Part shown: one piece after another, positions 45,201 through 59,110 of the stretch
Layout: each line of letters begins with the position of its first letter
Numbering within the stretch: position 1 is the first letter of the stretch
From: Mugil cephalus
Taxonomy: Eukaryota; Chordata; Actinopteri; Mugiliformes; Mugilidae
DNA: 64,000 nt
Direction: 5' to 3'
Assembly (NCBI RefSeq): GCF_022458985.1
Contig: NC_061789.1
Span: 9,214,357 to 9,278,356, forward strand
Notes under the pieces: generated by a model
Told to the model about the DNA's origin: nothing
What the model saw: the letters and a program-made list of their open reading frames with translations, nothing else
Database searches by the model: none
Program-made: the position numbers and the translations under genes

Positions 45201-48200
45201 TATAAACGCTAATTTCTAGCTTGTGAGTTAAACAAAACTCTACTAAATGGGATCTATTACGCCAATATTCGACATTCACATTCAGCATCATATAAATAAA
45301 GACTGTTTGCACTCAGGCAGAGCCACCTTATTGGAGTCCAACACAAACACAACGTTTGTAGCTGATGAATAACAGTCTTAAATATTTTAATTATATATTC
45401 CTAAATAGCAGTTTAGCTTTAATACTGAGTAAACATTAAGACCAATAATCACTTTTAAGGAATGATTTGTTAGAGGCTTTAGTAGAAAGTTTTTCAGCCT
45501 ACAATACTAAATTGCTAGAGTACCTCTTTAAATGTGCAGCTATGCTGAGAAAGTGTTTGCATATTTGGTTCAATATTTTATGTAGTACCAGGCTTGAACA
45601 TTTGGAAGGATAATAAAAGGAGCACACAGTAGTTGTGTACTTTCAAATACTTGACAATGACAGCTGTGCCTCACCTCTGCCTTGACCGTCAGTGCAGGTG
45701 ATTCCAGTCTGCTCCTCTTGTATGTCTGAGGCACAAGTCCATCCTCAAGGTCAAGGATAGATCTGAACTTCTCAGTTTCCGTCTCATAGTCCTACGAAGA
45801 AGAGTCAGAAAATCATTATCAAACCTTTATTTTTTTATTTAAAAATAGTGGTCCTGCGACCCTAGTGAGGATAAGAAGTAGTAGAAGATGAGATGAGATA
45901 AAGATAGTGGCGGGTTGAATGTAGAATGTCTTACTTTGACAGCTTGCTGGTAAAGCTGGGCATTTTTGGAGACACTGTTCAAGTCAGACTCCTTTCTTGC
46001 GATGTCAGAGAGCAGGTTCTGTAGAAAAAACAATGGGGCGACGTTGTTATACGAATCACATAAAGAATTTTAATCTACAGCTGGAAGTACACAGAGTCTA
46101 AATCGCACTGTTACTCATCACTCTCACCCTCTGATTCTTCAGCTTGGTCTCCACTTGTCTCATGTCATCAGTTTCACGGGGCTCGTAGTTTGGGACGCGT
46201 GACAGCCAGCTGTTCAGGTTGTCATAGTCATTGCGGTAGTTGTTGTACGCCATCTTGGCTCTCTGCAAGCTCTGAGATCTGCAATACCCGGCAAAACAAA
46301 ACATTTAACCCATGTGGCTTTGTGGAGCAGTATTTCTTGCTCGGATGCTCAGACATTTGATGTTAAACCATCTCACCTGGTGTCAATCTGCCTGTTGAGG
46401 TTGTTGAAGCGCTTGTTGAGTTTCTGGACGTCGGCTTCCTGCCTTTCAATGTCGGGGCAGTGCTCCTGGAATTGGGAGGCCATCTTGTCACAGCTGGTTT
46501 TGGCCACGCGCAGGTTCTCCTCCGTCTCAGCAATGGTTGATCTTTTGGTCCTCAGCTCTGATCCAATATCCTGCCAATGTGACAAACTCAATTACTAAGT
46601 TTTCTCCCATAGTCTTCCCCATAAAACATTTAAAAGCTGACCTTTAGACCACTTTGCAACCCAGACACTTTTAAGCTTTCTTCATTTTGTTGTGCCATTG
46701 CTCAACTTTTTGTAATATTTCCACCAACAAATTTCGAAAACCAGAAATATGAGTGCCAAAGAGAGTGTGAGAGTCAATCTTACCGCGAGCTCCCGCTGTG
46801 TTTTCTCCAGAGAAGAGATGTCGGCCGGAGCGACCTCCTCCCTGGCCAGCTTGTTCTCGTAGGTGGACAGCAGATTCTTTCCATTTTGAAGAGATGTCTC
46901 CAGCTTGTTGGAATTCTTCAGTCTAAAACAAGAGAGCAGATTAGTAAAAATACAAAAGATTGGATTTATTATACAGCTTTCACCCTCTAAGAGCAGCGAT
47001 AGCCCAGATGATACTGAGAAAAAAATGCTGAATGTGAGGATCCGTACTTTTCCTGAGAGCACTGAAGAAGCTGCTCAACCTTAGTGTACTTCTTGTTGGT
47101 CTCATCCACCTTGCAGCTAAGCTGAGGGGAGCTGGCACATTTTGGGTTTGAGACCAAGAAGTTCTTTGCTTCCTGCACTTTGGAGGTCTTCTCTGGTTCA
47201 ATCTTACGGACAGCTACAGCAATGTCCTGGAGAGAAGAATCAGGTTTGGTGAGCTGCTGTAAATACTCTCCATCTGCTTTCTAAGATCAAGCCAAACAAC
47301 TGAATTACATTGATGTCCTGCAGGCGGTCGGCGCTGTCCTGCAGTGGCCGGTTCTGCTCCAGCGGTGGGCGCACTCGAGCATGAATGGCTTTCTCCTGTT
47401 TGTCCAGGTCACTGACGACCTTATCCAGACTGGCCATCAGCTGGCGGCACTGCTGTTCCTGCTTGTCTGAGGTCACACACAATCAAACACAGCACGGTGA
47501 GCTTCGCTGGTCGGCTTCAGGGCACGGGTGACAGCTTTAGAAGTAAAACTTATTCCATGGAGTGGATTTGTCTTTTACCTGTACCAGTCCCAGTCTCCTT
47601 CTTCAGCTCATCAAAGCGTTGCAGCAGAGTTGCCTTGCTGCTTGACATCTTCTGTTTGATGGCTTTCTGCTGGCTGGCCAGGCTGCAGGAACACGAAACA
47701 CACACACCGTTGCAGATTCACTGGGGTTCGGTCATCCATTGAAAGATTTTTATTTATTTTATTTTTTTTCTGGAAGTTTTTGCACACACTCACTTGTCGG
47801 AGATGGCCACCGCCTCGGGGTCGGTGGGGGGGATCATGAAGCAGACGGCGGGGGCGGTGAGCTTGTGTCCAGCTGCGTCCTTCACGTCCCATTTGGAGCC
47901 GTTGTTACGGAGCAGAGTGTACCTCTCCCCGCGCAAAATCTGCCCCTGCACATGCCCAACAATTACAAATTCAGTTTAATTCAAGATGATCGACTTCAAT
48001 GAATCTGAGAGCTATTGCTACTCTGTGCACGAATGATTTGCAACACATAGTTACGTCAGAATTTTTTTCGCTGTAATTTAAATTGACCTAATTTAATTGG
48101 CTAAAATTAAATATTCCATGTAGGGACTCACAAATGGTTAATAATGGAATACACCAATGAGACATTTTGAATCAAATTCCAACAATGTACTACTGCATAC

Positions 48201-51200
48201 GTTGTCACCAGCGAAACCTGAAATCACGCAGGTCAAGAGACGACCTAAACATGAAAATCTTTGCTTTGCCTAATCTGAAGAGCTCCAATAGGCTCTTTAG
48301 TCTTCTTCAAATCCCCTGTGTGTCTGATCCCCTGTGGTTTTAAATAAGATACTCAAGAATCTCAGTCTGGGATGTCTTCAGAAGGGATTTGAATACATTA
48401 CGTTTCAAAAGGCTTATATTACAGGCCTCGTATTTAGAAAAAATTAAAAAAAAAAAGTAAAGCAAAGGGAGAGTGCTTAGACGTGCAATCTGATAGCAGG
48501 GGGGCGTTCTTGGATTAGAGTCTCGAGAGCCAGCGACAGAGAAACAAATAAGATGAGAAGGAAATGGGGTCATAGTAGCGCTGAATGACAAATCAGTGAT
48601 AAAATGGACGGAAATACAATAGCTCTGGAAGAATGCAGTGACGTTGTTTGCAATATTTTATCATTTTTAATAAACAAAAGCCGAGGTTAACGGCTGTGCG
48701 TGTAGCCCTGATTCTTTCCTTATCTTTATGATGGTAATTTGTCTTTAAGTGCAAGTCCTGAATATTTTACCTCAAATAAATCAGCTAAATGTCAAAATGA
48801 GGCAACAAAAGGCCGACAAAGCCGATGACCCACTGAGGAATTTCCAGACATTCTTGCATTTGTGTCTGTGCTGGCGTCACGGTGTTCGGGTCACTGGAAT
48901 GTACACAACACTACACCTGCACCATTTAGTGTCACAGAAAACGAAACAGACCCTATGTTGGTGCAACACAACAGTAATGACCTATAGCGGTTTACTGTAA
49001 ATATACTTTCACGGGCTTTTCCGTTTTCTTTTGCAACTTTGTAATTTCGTCATAGTTAAAACTGAGCAACGAATGCCAAAAATTGGAATCTACAGTCCAG
49101 AAGTGTTGACATTAACGTCGAAAAGACAAAGTTCATACCTCTTCTGCGTCATATTCACACAGGGCTTCAATGGGCAGCAGCTTTTGGGGTGTCTCCCTGC
49201 GGTACTTCAGGGGCAAAACCTGCAGGCTGCGCTTCTGGAGAGCCTTGACCCGGTCATCAAAGTGGTCCATGGCCTTAGCTTGGTCCTACAAACACACACA
49301 GATGGGCATATTTTCACTGTTGCACAAACAAACAATGCTATTGTCATTTGTAATGATAATAATCCATAATAAAAATGCTCACATCCAGTTCTCTGATTTG
49401 ACCTTCCATCTGATAGACATCTTTGAACTCTGGGTTGTACTTTTGGGTGACCTCTGTTTCCAGACGCTTCAGCAAGTCCTGAGTGTCCCTCGCCTCCTTG
49501 TGATACTGACACACACACACATGCTCATGAGATTCACCGCTTTAACTGTGTCTCTGTTGTGTTTTAGATTATCATACGTGCTTTGTGTCTAACCTTGTGG
49601 TACTCCTCCATATTTTTGAGGTGGCTTTCCTCACAGATGAGCAGGTTCAGGTACTCCTTCCAGTCAGCGTGCACAGCTTCCATGTGAGCCTGATAACAAC
49701 ATGGACCACGAGTTAATCAGAAAATGTGTGGAAACTTAAAAGTCAGTGATATAAAAGAAATACAAGACAGAAACACTGGGTTTGCAAACCCAATCCAATC
49801 TATATTTTGGTCTACATCAAGTCTTTTTCGAAGGATTTCGAACCCATAATTAGCCTGGGATTCTGAACACAAACCTAGCTAACTGGGGCTCAAACATACA
49901 TTTGCAAAGTTCAATATTTCCTCAAAGACAATAACTGCAAGTTTCCAATGAAGGCATCTCCTGTTTTTGATTTGTCCACTAGGGGTCGCACTGTTTTAAT
50001 CAGAGTTGCAGAACACTTTACACCCAGAACTAAACTGAAGATGGCAGCAATGCACCAAAAATGCATTTATTTTTCTTAAGAAATTTTGTTTAGTTTTTTC
50101 CATAAAAACGTTTTGTAAAAGAATAAATCATTTAATGCAAACATTTCCATGATGTACTTGTACTTCTTTGCATTAAAGCTTAGGTTATTATGCAAATATG
50201 TTACTGGTGTGGTCTCCTTGAGATTAAATTGGCCCGTATGTGGCCCGAAATAATAACCTTAAGCCTAACTCATAATTAGTTGTGGGAGATAAACAAGTAT
50301 CTTGCTAATTAGGACTTAAACTTCATCCCATTTTTCACTGGAATTCTTTACATTTTTACCAAGTGGCAGCCAAAAAAACAACAACAAAACACATCAACCT
50401 TGATCTTTAAGAAGCATATCTGAAGTATGAAAGCAACTGTATGAGGCGAAAAGAATCGTCTCTAGAACAGTTCCTTGTGGAACACCAAAGGAGCCAATAT
50501 GGATGCCAAGATATAAATGCAGAAATTAACTGTTTTATAAGACAATGAAATAGAGTAATTCATTGTCATTGTTGGTTCCTTACTTTATACATTGGCATGA
50601 TATTTTTATTTATCTGATAAAGTTTTGGAAACAACTGTAACAATTCCTGGTTATAGTATGTTACACTTGTTATAACATCCAGATTATTAATATGTGTAAA
50701 ATAGGTCAGACTGAAGAAATCGTGTAGATTTCGTCTATGCTGTTCCATGAAACCAACATGAAATTAAAAAAATCATACATTTTATATACTAGGGAGGTCT
50801 AAGGTATGAGATGCATGCACTTATTTTGCGGGGAAAAATTTGGGATTAAACGGGTTAAGCACTAACGTGGGGCATTTCAACTAAATAGAGTAAATGGAAG
50901 AGCTTGTACCTCAATAACATTCTTCCCCGGATGTTCAGCGGCAATCAGCCTCTCTCCATCATCATTCAGCTTGGTGACGACGGCCTCCTTGGACTCCAAA
51001 CATTTAGCAATGAAGTTCTGTTGAGGTAAAGAATATTTACAGAGTAAGCATTGGATGATGTTTTATTGGTGCCCATCCTCATGGTCAATATGCAGTTTTC
51101 TCTTAATGCGCTGATCTACCTCGTACTGCCTCTTGCGGGCGGGGTAGTCCAGGTTGGCGTCGCTCCAGTCATAGTTGATCCTCTCATCGGCCTGCTGGTC

Positions 51201-54200
51201 CATCCAGTACAGCTCATTGGTGCAGCGCTGCATGTAGTCTCGCAGGTTCAGCAGGTTGTGCTGACGAGCACTGGAGCTGGCCTATCACAGAGAAACATAT
51301 ATTTTATATATATATAGATTTATATATGATGTGCAAACATGCAAAATACACAGCCGTTAGCGGAGAAAGTAAATGTGTCCATGTTTGGGTTTATTACCAG
51401 CAGTTTGTTGTACTTCATCTGGAGGCCACTGACGTAATCCTACAGAAACAAAGAAAAGGGAACAAGATCAACACAACGAGGGTCATAAGACACGTGTAGC
51501 TATTAGAAGACTTTCACGTGATGAGAATTTGCATTATACCAACACAAGCTATTTAATTTAATCGTTTCCATTTTGGTTGTATTAACTACTAAAACTGACA
51601 AATCGTCATCCTCCCGATCTTCTTCAGGTTCCTGATTTTACCTTGTCTCCACCGGTTGAGATGTGAGGAGCCAGAGCCTCCACCTCGCTGTGGAAGATGT
51701 TGTGTTCCTCCACCTCGGCCTCTACAGTTGGCAGGTCCAGACCAAAGCCCTTGTTGTTCAAGTTTTCCTGCGCGGGGAGTCAAAAGTTTGGAATTCAACA
51801 ACTCAAATGGTGAAGCAGTACATCTTCTCAAGGTTGTGTACATTACAATATATATCTAAGTCGCGTCTCTATCCTCTAAACTGTTGGATGCTCCATGTTG
51901 GACTCTAAAATGAGCCAGCTTTGACTAACCTAGGGAGGATGTTAGGATAACAGCTGCGTAAGTGTGCAGATCCGTTTCTCACCAGTTTCTCGTCCATCAT
52001 GATGCCCCAGTTGATGCTGGGCTTCCCCTCAGTGCGGATGAGGTGGTAGATCCGGTCATGGTCCTCCCTCAGCTTATTCACTCTCTCACGCAGCTGCTTC
52101 ATGCTGAACGCAGAGACAAGATAACACAGGAAGACTTTGAAAACACTGTTTATGCACACGCAAATGATCCAAATAGATTAATAAAACATTTGTTTGTGTG
52201 CATTTGCCACAATAAAAGACGATGACATGCTGTTGTATATGTGGCATGAGTGTCAGAAATTGAAAAAGGTACATTATAGTGAATTAGTATACTTAATTAT
52301 TAATTGCTTGACAAAATATTGTTGTTTAAATACAGTTTAGATGGTAAAGCGCTTGACTCACTCCTGTTCTATCATCTCAGCCTGCGGATGCTGGAGCCGC
52401 TTGGCGTTGACGGCGTCCTCATCCAGGCCGGTGAGCAGGTCCAGAGCACTGAGGATTCTCTTGTTGCTGTCTTCCTCGTACAGCGGCTGCTTTCCTTCAT
52501 TGATCTTACTGACGTCCTACAGCAAAAGAAATAGAAAATAAAATAAAGTAAAAAAATAAATCTACATCGTGCATGTATGTTGGTTTCTTGTATGCATTCT
52601 AATGGCACGAAACCATGTAGAATGTGTAAAATGTTCTGTAAAAAAAAAAAGCTTTGTTATACATAAATTACTCATTATATTTGCAAATTTAGCAAATGGC
52701 AATAGCACTGGAGGGCATCTAGGACTGCCTGTGTTAAGCCTGAGGTAACATCTGTGACAAAAAGTCCACAAAACACAGAGAAAGTCACACACTGGAGTTT
52801 CAACAATCCACTAAGTAAACAAAAAAAAAGTGACTTCAAACAAGGCCCGACTGAAAAGACACTTTTCAAATAAATATCCGGATGATGTGCTGACAGACCT
52901 AACACAAGTCTTAAGTTGGGATCAGACACCAAGAGGTTTGGGATAATTTATGTCCAAATTCACAAAAAATTGGAACCTGTTAAGGACAGAGTTCAGCCCA
53001 GATTGGATCTGGGCTGAGACACTTTAAAATGTTTATATATCTCACGTCTGTGACTATAGACTGGACTGTATATTTTCAGAATACCTTTTGTAACTACTAC
53101 CTCATTCTTACAATATTTTTAAGATTTTATTTTTATTTTTATGTTATTGTTTTCCTTGACCCGTATTCTTATGTCTATGTCTGGCCACATTTATGTTCTC
53201 TGTTGTATTAAGACTCTTAGACAAAACAAATTCTCTGCGGGGATCAACAAAGTGATCTTGAATCTTGAATCTTGAATTGAGATTGTCCAGTAGTGAGATG
53301 GTTTAAAGATTTAAAAGCTACAGAGTCTCCAGAAAGCGAACACTCCAGCTTGCAGGGTTGCAGAGTAGAGTCAAGTAATGAAGGTGAGATTTTAAGGGTC
53401 AGTTTAAATAAACGTCAACAGCGCTATGCTAGCGAATGTTAGCCTTAAACTGTACCGGCCAGTTTAAGGCTCCTGATGACTCTATGACCCTTTTTTAGAG
53501 GTTTAAGAGTGGATCTGTAAAGCCTCACACTACAATCAAAGACTAAACTTGAGAAATCAAACTGTAGCTTTCTATGTCTGAGGCTTACATTTTCAAGAGT
53601 TTATTCTCTGAGAATGTGTAAGGTCAAGTTTAAACGCAACTAAATGTATATTTAGTCTGCTTTAGGCTTACTATTTATAGTAGGATTTAATATATCTCCC
53701 CATATTTATGTGTTTCCTGTGAAAACAGAACAGGTGAGTTCTGATTGGTCACCTCCAAGGGGATGGACGTGAAAATTCAAGAAAGGTTTTCATTGGATAC
53801 AAGACTAGTATACGCCCCCCAGTGCAGATTGAGTTATCCTCACATTTAAACCAGGTACTGATGCATAGGTGACGTATAGTGTCATGTCTACCATATCTTA
53901 TAATGACATCAGACCTAAAGATATGATTTTATACTGTATGAACACTGGCTGGACACGTTATTCTGGAAGTAGAGCATTTTGTTTTGGTTCGTCAGTTTAT
54001 TGCTTTTACTTCAACTACTTCTGGGGAAGACTGGAGACATTGTTTACGTACCCTGTTGAGATTCTGCTCAACATCGTAGATGTTCTTCTCCACTTTATCA
54101 GCATTCTTCTGCAGCTTCTCAATCAGAGTGGTCAGCTCTGCGGGGGTCGTGCTGGAAGGCAAAAGAAGAAACAGGAGACACTTTAAACATCTGCTGCATG

Positions 54201-57200
54201 GATTAAACCTCAGACCAGCACAACACTTCAGTAATATAGGCTGCAAACTATAAGGCCTTTGAAAATATGCCTAACGAGTGAGCTGCAGGGACCAGAGGTA
54301 ATAGATGCAGACTATAAATATCTATCTCCTCTGGTGGGTTTGAATGTGCCTAATAAGTTTCATGGTAACCTGATGAGTAGGTTAGTAGGTTAGTAGGTTA
54401 GTAGGCTGGTGGCATGTATGCCGAGCAAAACCGTAAGAAAACCATAAGAATTCATCCTCCGAGGACCACGATTATCAACAGAATAAATGGTAATCTAGGC
54501 AGCTGTTGCAGACACCGAGTACACTGCAACTTTAAGATCTTGCTGCTAATAGTGTTTAATGATTTATATGAAAAACAAATATATACACACTTGTTGGTTT
54601 AGTCCAAATAACTCAAAGAGAACTGACTTAGTACCACATTGTATTATTTACTGTATTAGACCGACGACATGAAATAAAACAGTTTTATGGCTATTAATGA
54701 CTGAATGCTATAAACCAGCTGCACCTATTCAACACTTTACACTTTCCTCATACCAAGCAGATGACTCACAGCATATTTCCTGACACATCTAATACACAGC
54801 GGTGCCAGAGCTGGATGTGACTGGTGGGATGAGAATGAACACAACAACAAGTCTATTAGATAAATTAACAACTTCATAGGGTTTTATAACCACCTGCTGA
54901 CAACTGTATTTAAAGTAATAAAAGCTGACCTGACAGGTTTTTGCTTTATGCCATTCCAAGACCACGCCTATCCAAATCACTATGAAACCACTGTGAGAAC
55001 CACAATATGCAAATCTATGTGCAGTTTCCAATGTGACGCTAACTAGACGCTAACTAATGGAATGAATGTGTTTGGAACTAAGCATCAATTGGATTAGGGT
55101 CAAGGTCTTCCTGTACTCGTTTTGACTGATTTTAATGGCTAAATTTAGCTTACCAAAGACAAAATCAGTTTGATGCATGTGATGAGTCACTAGTCAGAAT
55201 CAATTGTGAAGACACAATGAGTCTGGGAACACAGAACGGGTATTTCATCACAGAATCTCCTCACACTACTGGTTAGACCTACAACAGAACATTTTCATTC
55301 AAAAAGTCATAAAGAATTGAACTCAACTCGCTAAAACGTTGTGAAACGTACTTTGTGGTCCAAGTACATTTCTACCAGATCATAATTAGTTCCCATGGAG
55401 AGACTCCAAGACCAATTTTCAACCGAAAATGTTTTGTGGGCATTGGAACAAGTCACAGCAAATCAGTACAAAAGATGTGCTTGATTTCATTAGAAAAAGG
55501 GTGTCTGCAGTACATCGACTGTCCACTAGAGGGCACTGACAAGTTTATTGAGTCACTTTAAAATCTTAAAGATGTAAATTTATAGTATATATGTTTTAAA
55601 AATTAAGCTTCTAATGTTGTTATGTGTATTTTCAAATGCAAGGGACTAGGGATTTGTTTGGTTACACCGATATATTACAACTAATCTAGGTGTTTTGCGG
55701 TAGCAATATGCATGAAGATTTATGTGATCAGAGAATATTCAACATTCTTCACTTTATTCTGAATGTTTTGGTATATACATGCACTTATTTCTGTGCAATG
55801 AAAAAACCCTGCATGATACAAACTAGACATGTCGATGCCCGGTGGTAATGGCATCACTGTTTAGGAAATTACTGCAATCACAACCCCGTTTTCTTGTCAC
55901 TGTGATGAGCTAATTGTGATCAGTACACAACTCAAACTCCAGCTGTTAGTCCCTGCTCTACACCAAACACTGGCTCAGATACTGTTATCTACGTTATTTA
56001 ACCGACAAATACTGGTATCAGCATTAATTAAACAGTCACCTTTATTTGGCAGTAGCTGTTAAGAGAGTTTATTTTTGCAGTCATATATAAATTACTATAA
56101 CCTTTACACAGATTCAGGGGCGTTTCTGGAGATATAGATGTGTGTAAGTCAGTTGTAACATTGTGGATTTTCACAGTGTGCACGTGTGCCCGTGTTTGAC
56201 CAAGACCAGAACAAAGGATATGTCAATTAAGATCCACCAATCCATCTCCTCACACACACCCACACACATCCACCCATGCTGCACTTGTACACAAGTTACA
56301 TAACGCCTGCTGGATGCACACTGGACACTGACTGTAATTTAAAAATTCAATGCCAGGGCTGTATTTTTCCCCCCCTATGAAACAATTAAAGGACAAGTTT
56401 GAACTGGTGTACAAGTTCTGCAGAAGCCAGCATTTGTTGAGGCTCATCCAAATGAAAAACACCCCGAGGGGGATTTCTGTCACTTTACAAGACGAGGTAA
56501 AGTTAACATAACGTGTGGCGTCGGTTTTTACACACAACTCCTATGGGAACATTTCTGGTGTTTTTGCTCTAAAATCCAGAACAGATGTAAACTCACCCTG
56601 CCTTCGTCATTTGCAGTCCCAGTGAAAAGCCTCACATTACCTCGCTGGAAGTTGTTATGGTTTCACTCGAGATTTTCATGCAGCAAAAAGCTGCAGCAGT
56701 TCTACCTGCTCCGCTACGTATTCGTTGCACCAGACGTGTTGCCACTTGATTACAAGGACGCTCGCTGGCTCCAAATCAACATTTGGACCCGGAGTGTGTG
56801 TTGGTTGTGGGAAGGAACTGGCGCTAGCTTGAGAAACACATGTTTCCTCACGGAGAGGGTCAAATTAGAACCAGAGTGGGTCTTAGTCATAGTGGGTGTG
56901 GTGGGCTGCTGTCACTTAGCATCACAGCAAACCCCGATCATCCTGAAAGTAGCATCGACATGAACCGACCCTGAGAACTTCGCAGAGCTAATTTTAATCA
57001 TTTTGAATCTCCTTGTGGTTTACTTTACGACACTTTTGCAACACTTTGTGGTTTGTTTTACTCCACTTTACAGCTCTTTGTGGTCATTTTTGTATCTTTG
57101 CAGTCACTTTGCATCAGCTCCACTTTGCAGTAGGAACATCCATGCTTAGATAAGGAGTACTGCAAACAATGCATTGCCACCTGGCAGCCATACCCAGCTT

Positions 57201-58821
57201 TCTATTTGCCGTTTTAATCCTCACAACCAACCAGTATGCCAACATATTATTATTATGGTTGGACTGGAAAACGTAAGGTGTGGATCAGTGGTTACAGAAG
57301 CTGCTCCTCGATGTCTCTTCTCCTATGCCTAGAAGCAAGCACCTTAAAGAACAAACTGTTCCCCGGGCACCTTGATGGCATCTCATAAAGCTAGGCTCTA
57401 ACCCTCATCGCGGAGCCTTTGAATCAGGACCTGCCATTAGCCTGACTCGCACTAGCACCAGCCACCTGAGAGCCGGACAAGTAGGTCTGCACGGAGAGAA
57501 TGAAGAGGGTGGAGTAGCATTTCTAAGATTCCAATGCGCGTCTGTTGGCGTTTATCAGGGTACGAGAGTTGTTCGCCAGTGATTAATGACTTATCTGCGT
57601 GAGCATTGTGAACTCAATAGCTCAGAATTTCAGACAAATCAGTACATTTGCTTTAACTAAATGACTTTAAATAGAACTGTTCAAGAATAATGACACCTAC
57701 AGAGGGAGATAAAATGCTCCTTTGCTCTTGTAGACAGGTGTGTCAGTGGGAGGAACATGGGTTTACACTGGAACATTAGTACTTGAAAGGCAGATTAGTT
57801 TGTCTTTTAGGATTTAACACTGAAGTGCATTGTTTTGGAGGCCCCTGCTTTTCATAACAGCCACATATTGTGTGACAAGGAGCTTTATATCTCCAATCTC
57901 TTTAAAGGTCTCAGTCCCGGCAGCTGTGTGAAGGCAGGACGACGCGATGAGAGGAAAAACACGCAGCCTTTAGTTGTAATTACTTTTTTTTAAACTGACT
58001 GACACTTAAGAAACTCTGAGGGCACACAGGCTGGACAAACATAGTAAAACCAGTAGATGTAACAGAGTCTGGGCTTGGCTCAGCAATTGCAGAGGGAGAG
58101 GCTGGGAGCAATAGCTCATTTCTAAAGAGGACAGCAGAATACTTATCAAACCAGTTACTACAGCTTTACTGCTCAGCTTATCAGCCACACCCTTGTCCGA
58201 GTTAAAGCACACATTGTGCAATTTTGTTAAAGGTTTTTCTTTCATTTCATGTTTTTCTGTGATATCATACTGGCACAACTGATTTCGGTTCATTCGTCAT
58301 CCGGATTACACTTACTTTAAGCCATGTGCAGATAAATACAGTTTTGCTTGGCGAACTGTCAACCTGTAAGAAGCGAGCTGACAGGCAACGCCTTGCCCTC
58401 CTGTTGCACGAACCACACTCCATTCAAAAAAATCTGTTTTTAAAATTGCTTCGCGTGACAATTAATAAAAAGAAAAAAAGCATGGGAAACCTGAGTTGCG
58501 TTTCAATATGTATACAATGATGTTTCATCCGGCGGGTATATAATCCACCAAGCATTCATTATTTATATTTAAAACTGTCTTCAATTAAAAGGTTTTTATT
58601 CGGAATTAATGACAAAAAAATATGATCATAAAGTGCAAGTTACCACGAGGCAAGGTCACTTTAAATGGGACGTTTTTTCAATGAAGTTTGGTTGGAGGTA
58701 ACAGCAGAGTTGTAAAGTACACAAACAGATAAACTGCTTCCATAAAAGAGAAGGAAAAAGTCTCTACTTACGATGTTTTTGTTGGCGATACAGTGGTGGT
58801 TTTGCTCTTTTTCTTGAACAT
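42271..58821 (-). CDS. ppl: Periplakin
   Basis: Plakin cytolinker joining desmosomes and the cornified envelope to intermediate filaments. Exons in order: 58821-58772, 54151-54052, 52516-52362, 52103-51983, 51767-51642, 51439-51398, 51281-51120, 51017-50910, 49689-49594, 49505-49383, 49285-49139, 47945-47794, 47682-47579, 47466-47309, 47226-47048, 46922-46784, 46570-46377, 46278-46128, 46018-45935, 45791-45675, 45134-45042, 44952-42271. They total 5283 nt, or 1760 aa (human 1756, also 22 exons). Residue 1 opens MFKKKSKTT. Spectrin-repeat plakin domain to about 860, with an SH3-like insert near 400-460; long heptad coiled-coil rod at about 870-1640 with the VKEVLKVEKD and VQTKEVV periodicity; C-terminal linker with SQECDWEEITVKGP and HDRKSGKKFSID. 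It lacks plakin-repeat domains, as periplakin should. Confidence 0.98.
45135..45674. other. ppl intron 20
   Basis: About 540 bp, A/T-rich. Nothing recognisable is seen. Confidence 0.5.
47946..49138. other. ppl intron 11
   Basis: About 1.2 kb with no exon or clear repeat. It ends, on the minus strand, in two in-frame AG acceptors six bases apart. Confidence 0.5.
49690..50909. other. ppl intron 8
   Basis: About 1.2 kb. CCACTAGGGGTCGC at 49976-49989 resembles a CTCF core. No exon is seen. Confidence 0.5.
52517..54051. other. ppl intron 2
   Basis: About 1.5 kb. It includes a LINE-like tail ending in a 7-bp tandem at 53254-53280. No exon is seen. Confidence 0.5.
52980..53280 (+). mobile_element. 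Probable non-LTR retrotransposon 3' tail
   Basis: The sequence GACTCTTAGACAAAACAAATT, then GCGGGGATCAACAAAGTGAT, ends in three copies of ATCTTGA. A short tandem tail of this sort is typical of fish LINE 3' ends. No reverse transcriptase is present. The family is not assigned and the left boundary is approximate. Confidence 0.5.
54152..58771. other. ppl intron 1
   Basis: The largest intron, 4.6 kb. It has an 8-bp tandem GTAGGTTA at 54377-54406 relative to the downstream end of exon 2 context and a CTCF-like CCACTAGAGGGCAC at 55523-55536. I found no alternative first exon that I could support. Confidence 0.5.
54377..54406 (+). repeat. 8-bp tandem repeat GTAGGTTA
   Basis: About three and a half copies of GTAGGTTA/AGTAGGTT in ppl intron 1. 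Confidence 0.75.
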
Positions 58822-59110
58822 GGTGACAGGTCACCTGTCTGCGGCTTCCGACAACAAAACCCAAAACAGTCCACGGTGTGTGCTGTAGCTCGCTGCGCTG
58901 CTCCCGCTGTGAATGCGTTGTGTGTCAGACAGGTCCCACACGCCCCTTCTAAATGTCTTCGGCTTTCCCTCCCACGAACACCGCGGCAGCAACACGGGAC
59001 ACTCGTCACCTGCAGCATTCACTTTTTTGTTTTCACACCCCAGCTGTACCTGTCAGCGCAGGACAGGTGGAGCCGCGCCTTCAGGCCCCGCCCTTCACGC
59101 AGGCGCGCTC
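58822..59110 (-). promoter_or_regulatory. ppl 5' UTR and GC-rich promoter region
   Basis: Upstream of the ppl ATG the sequence turns GC-rich, with a GC box (GGCCCCGCCC at 59084-59093, Sp1-type). No TATA box is clear. The promoter role is inferred. Confidence 0.4.
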
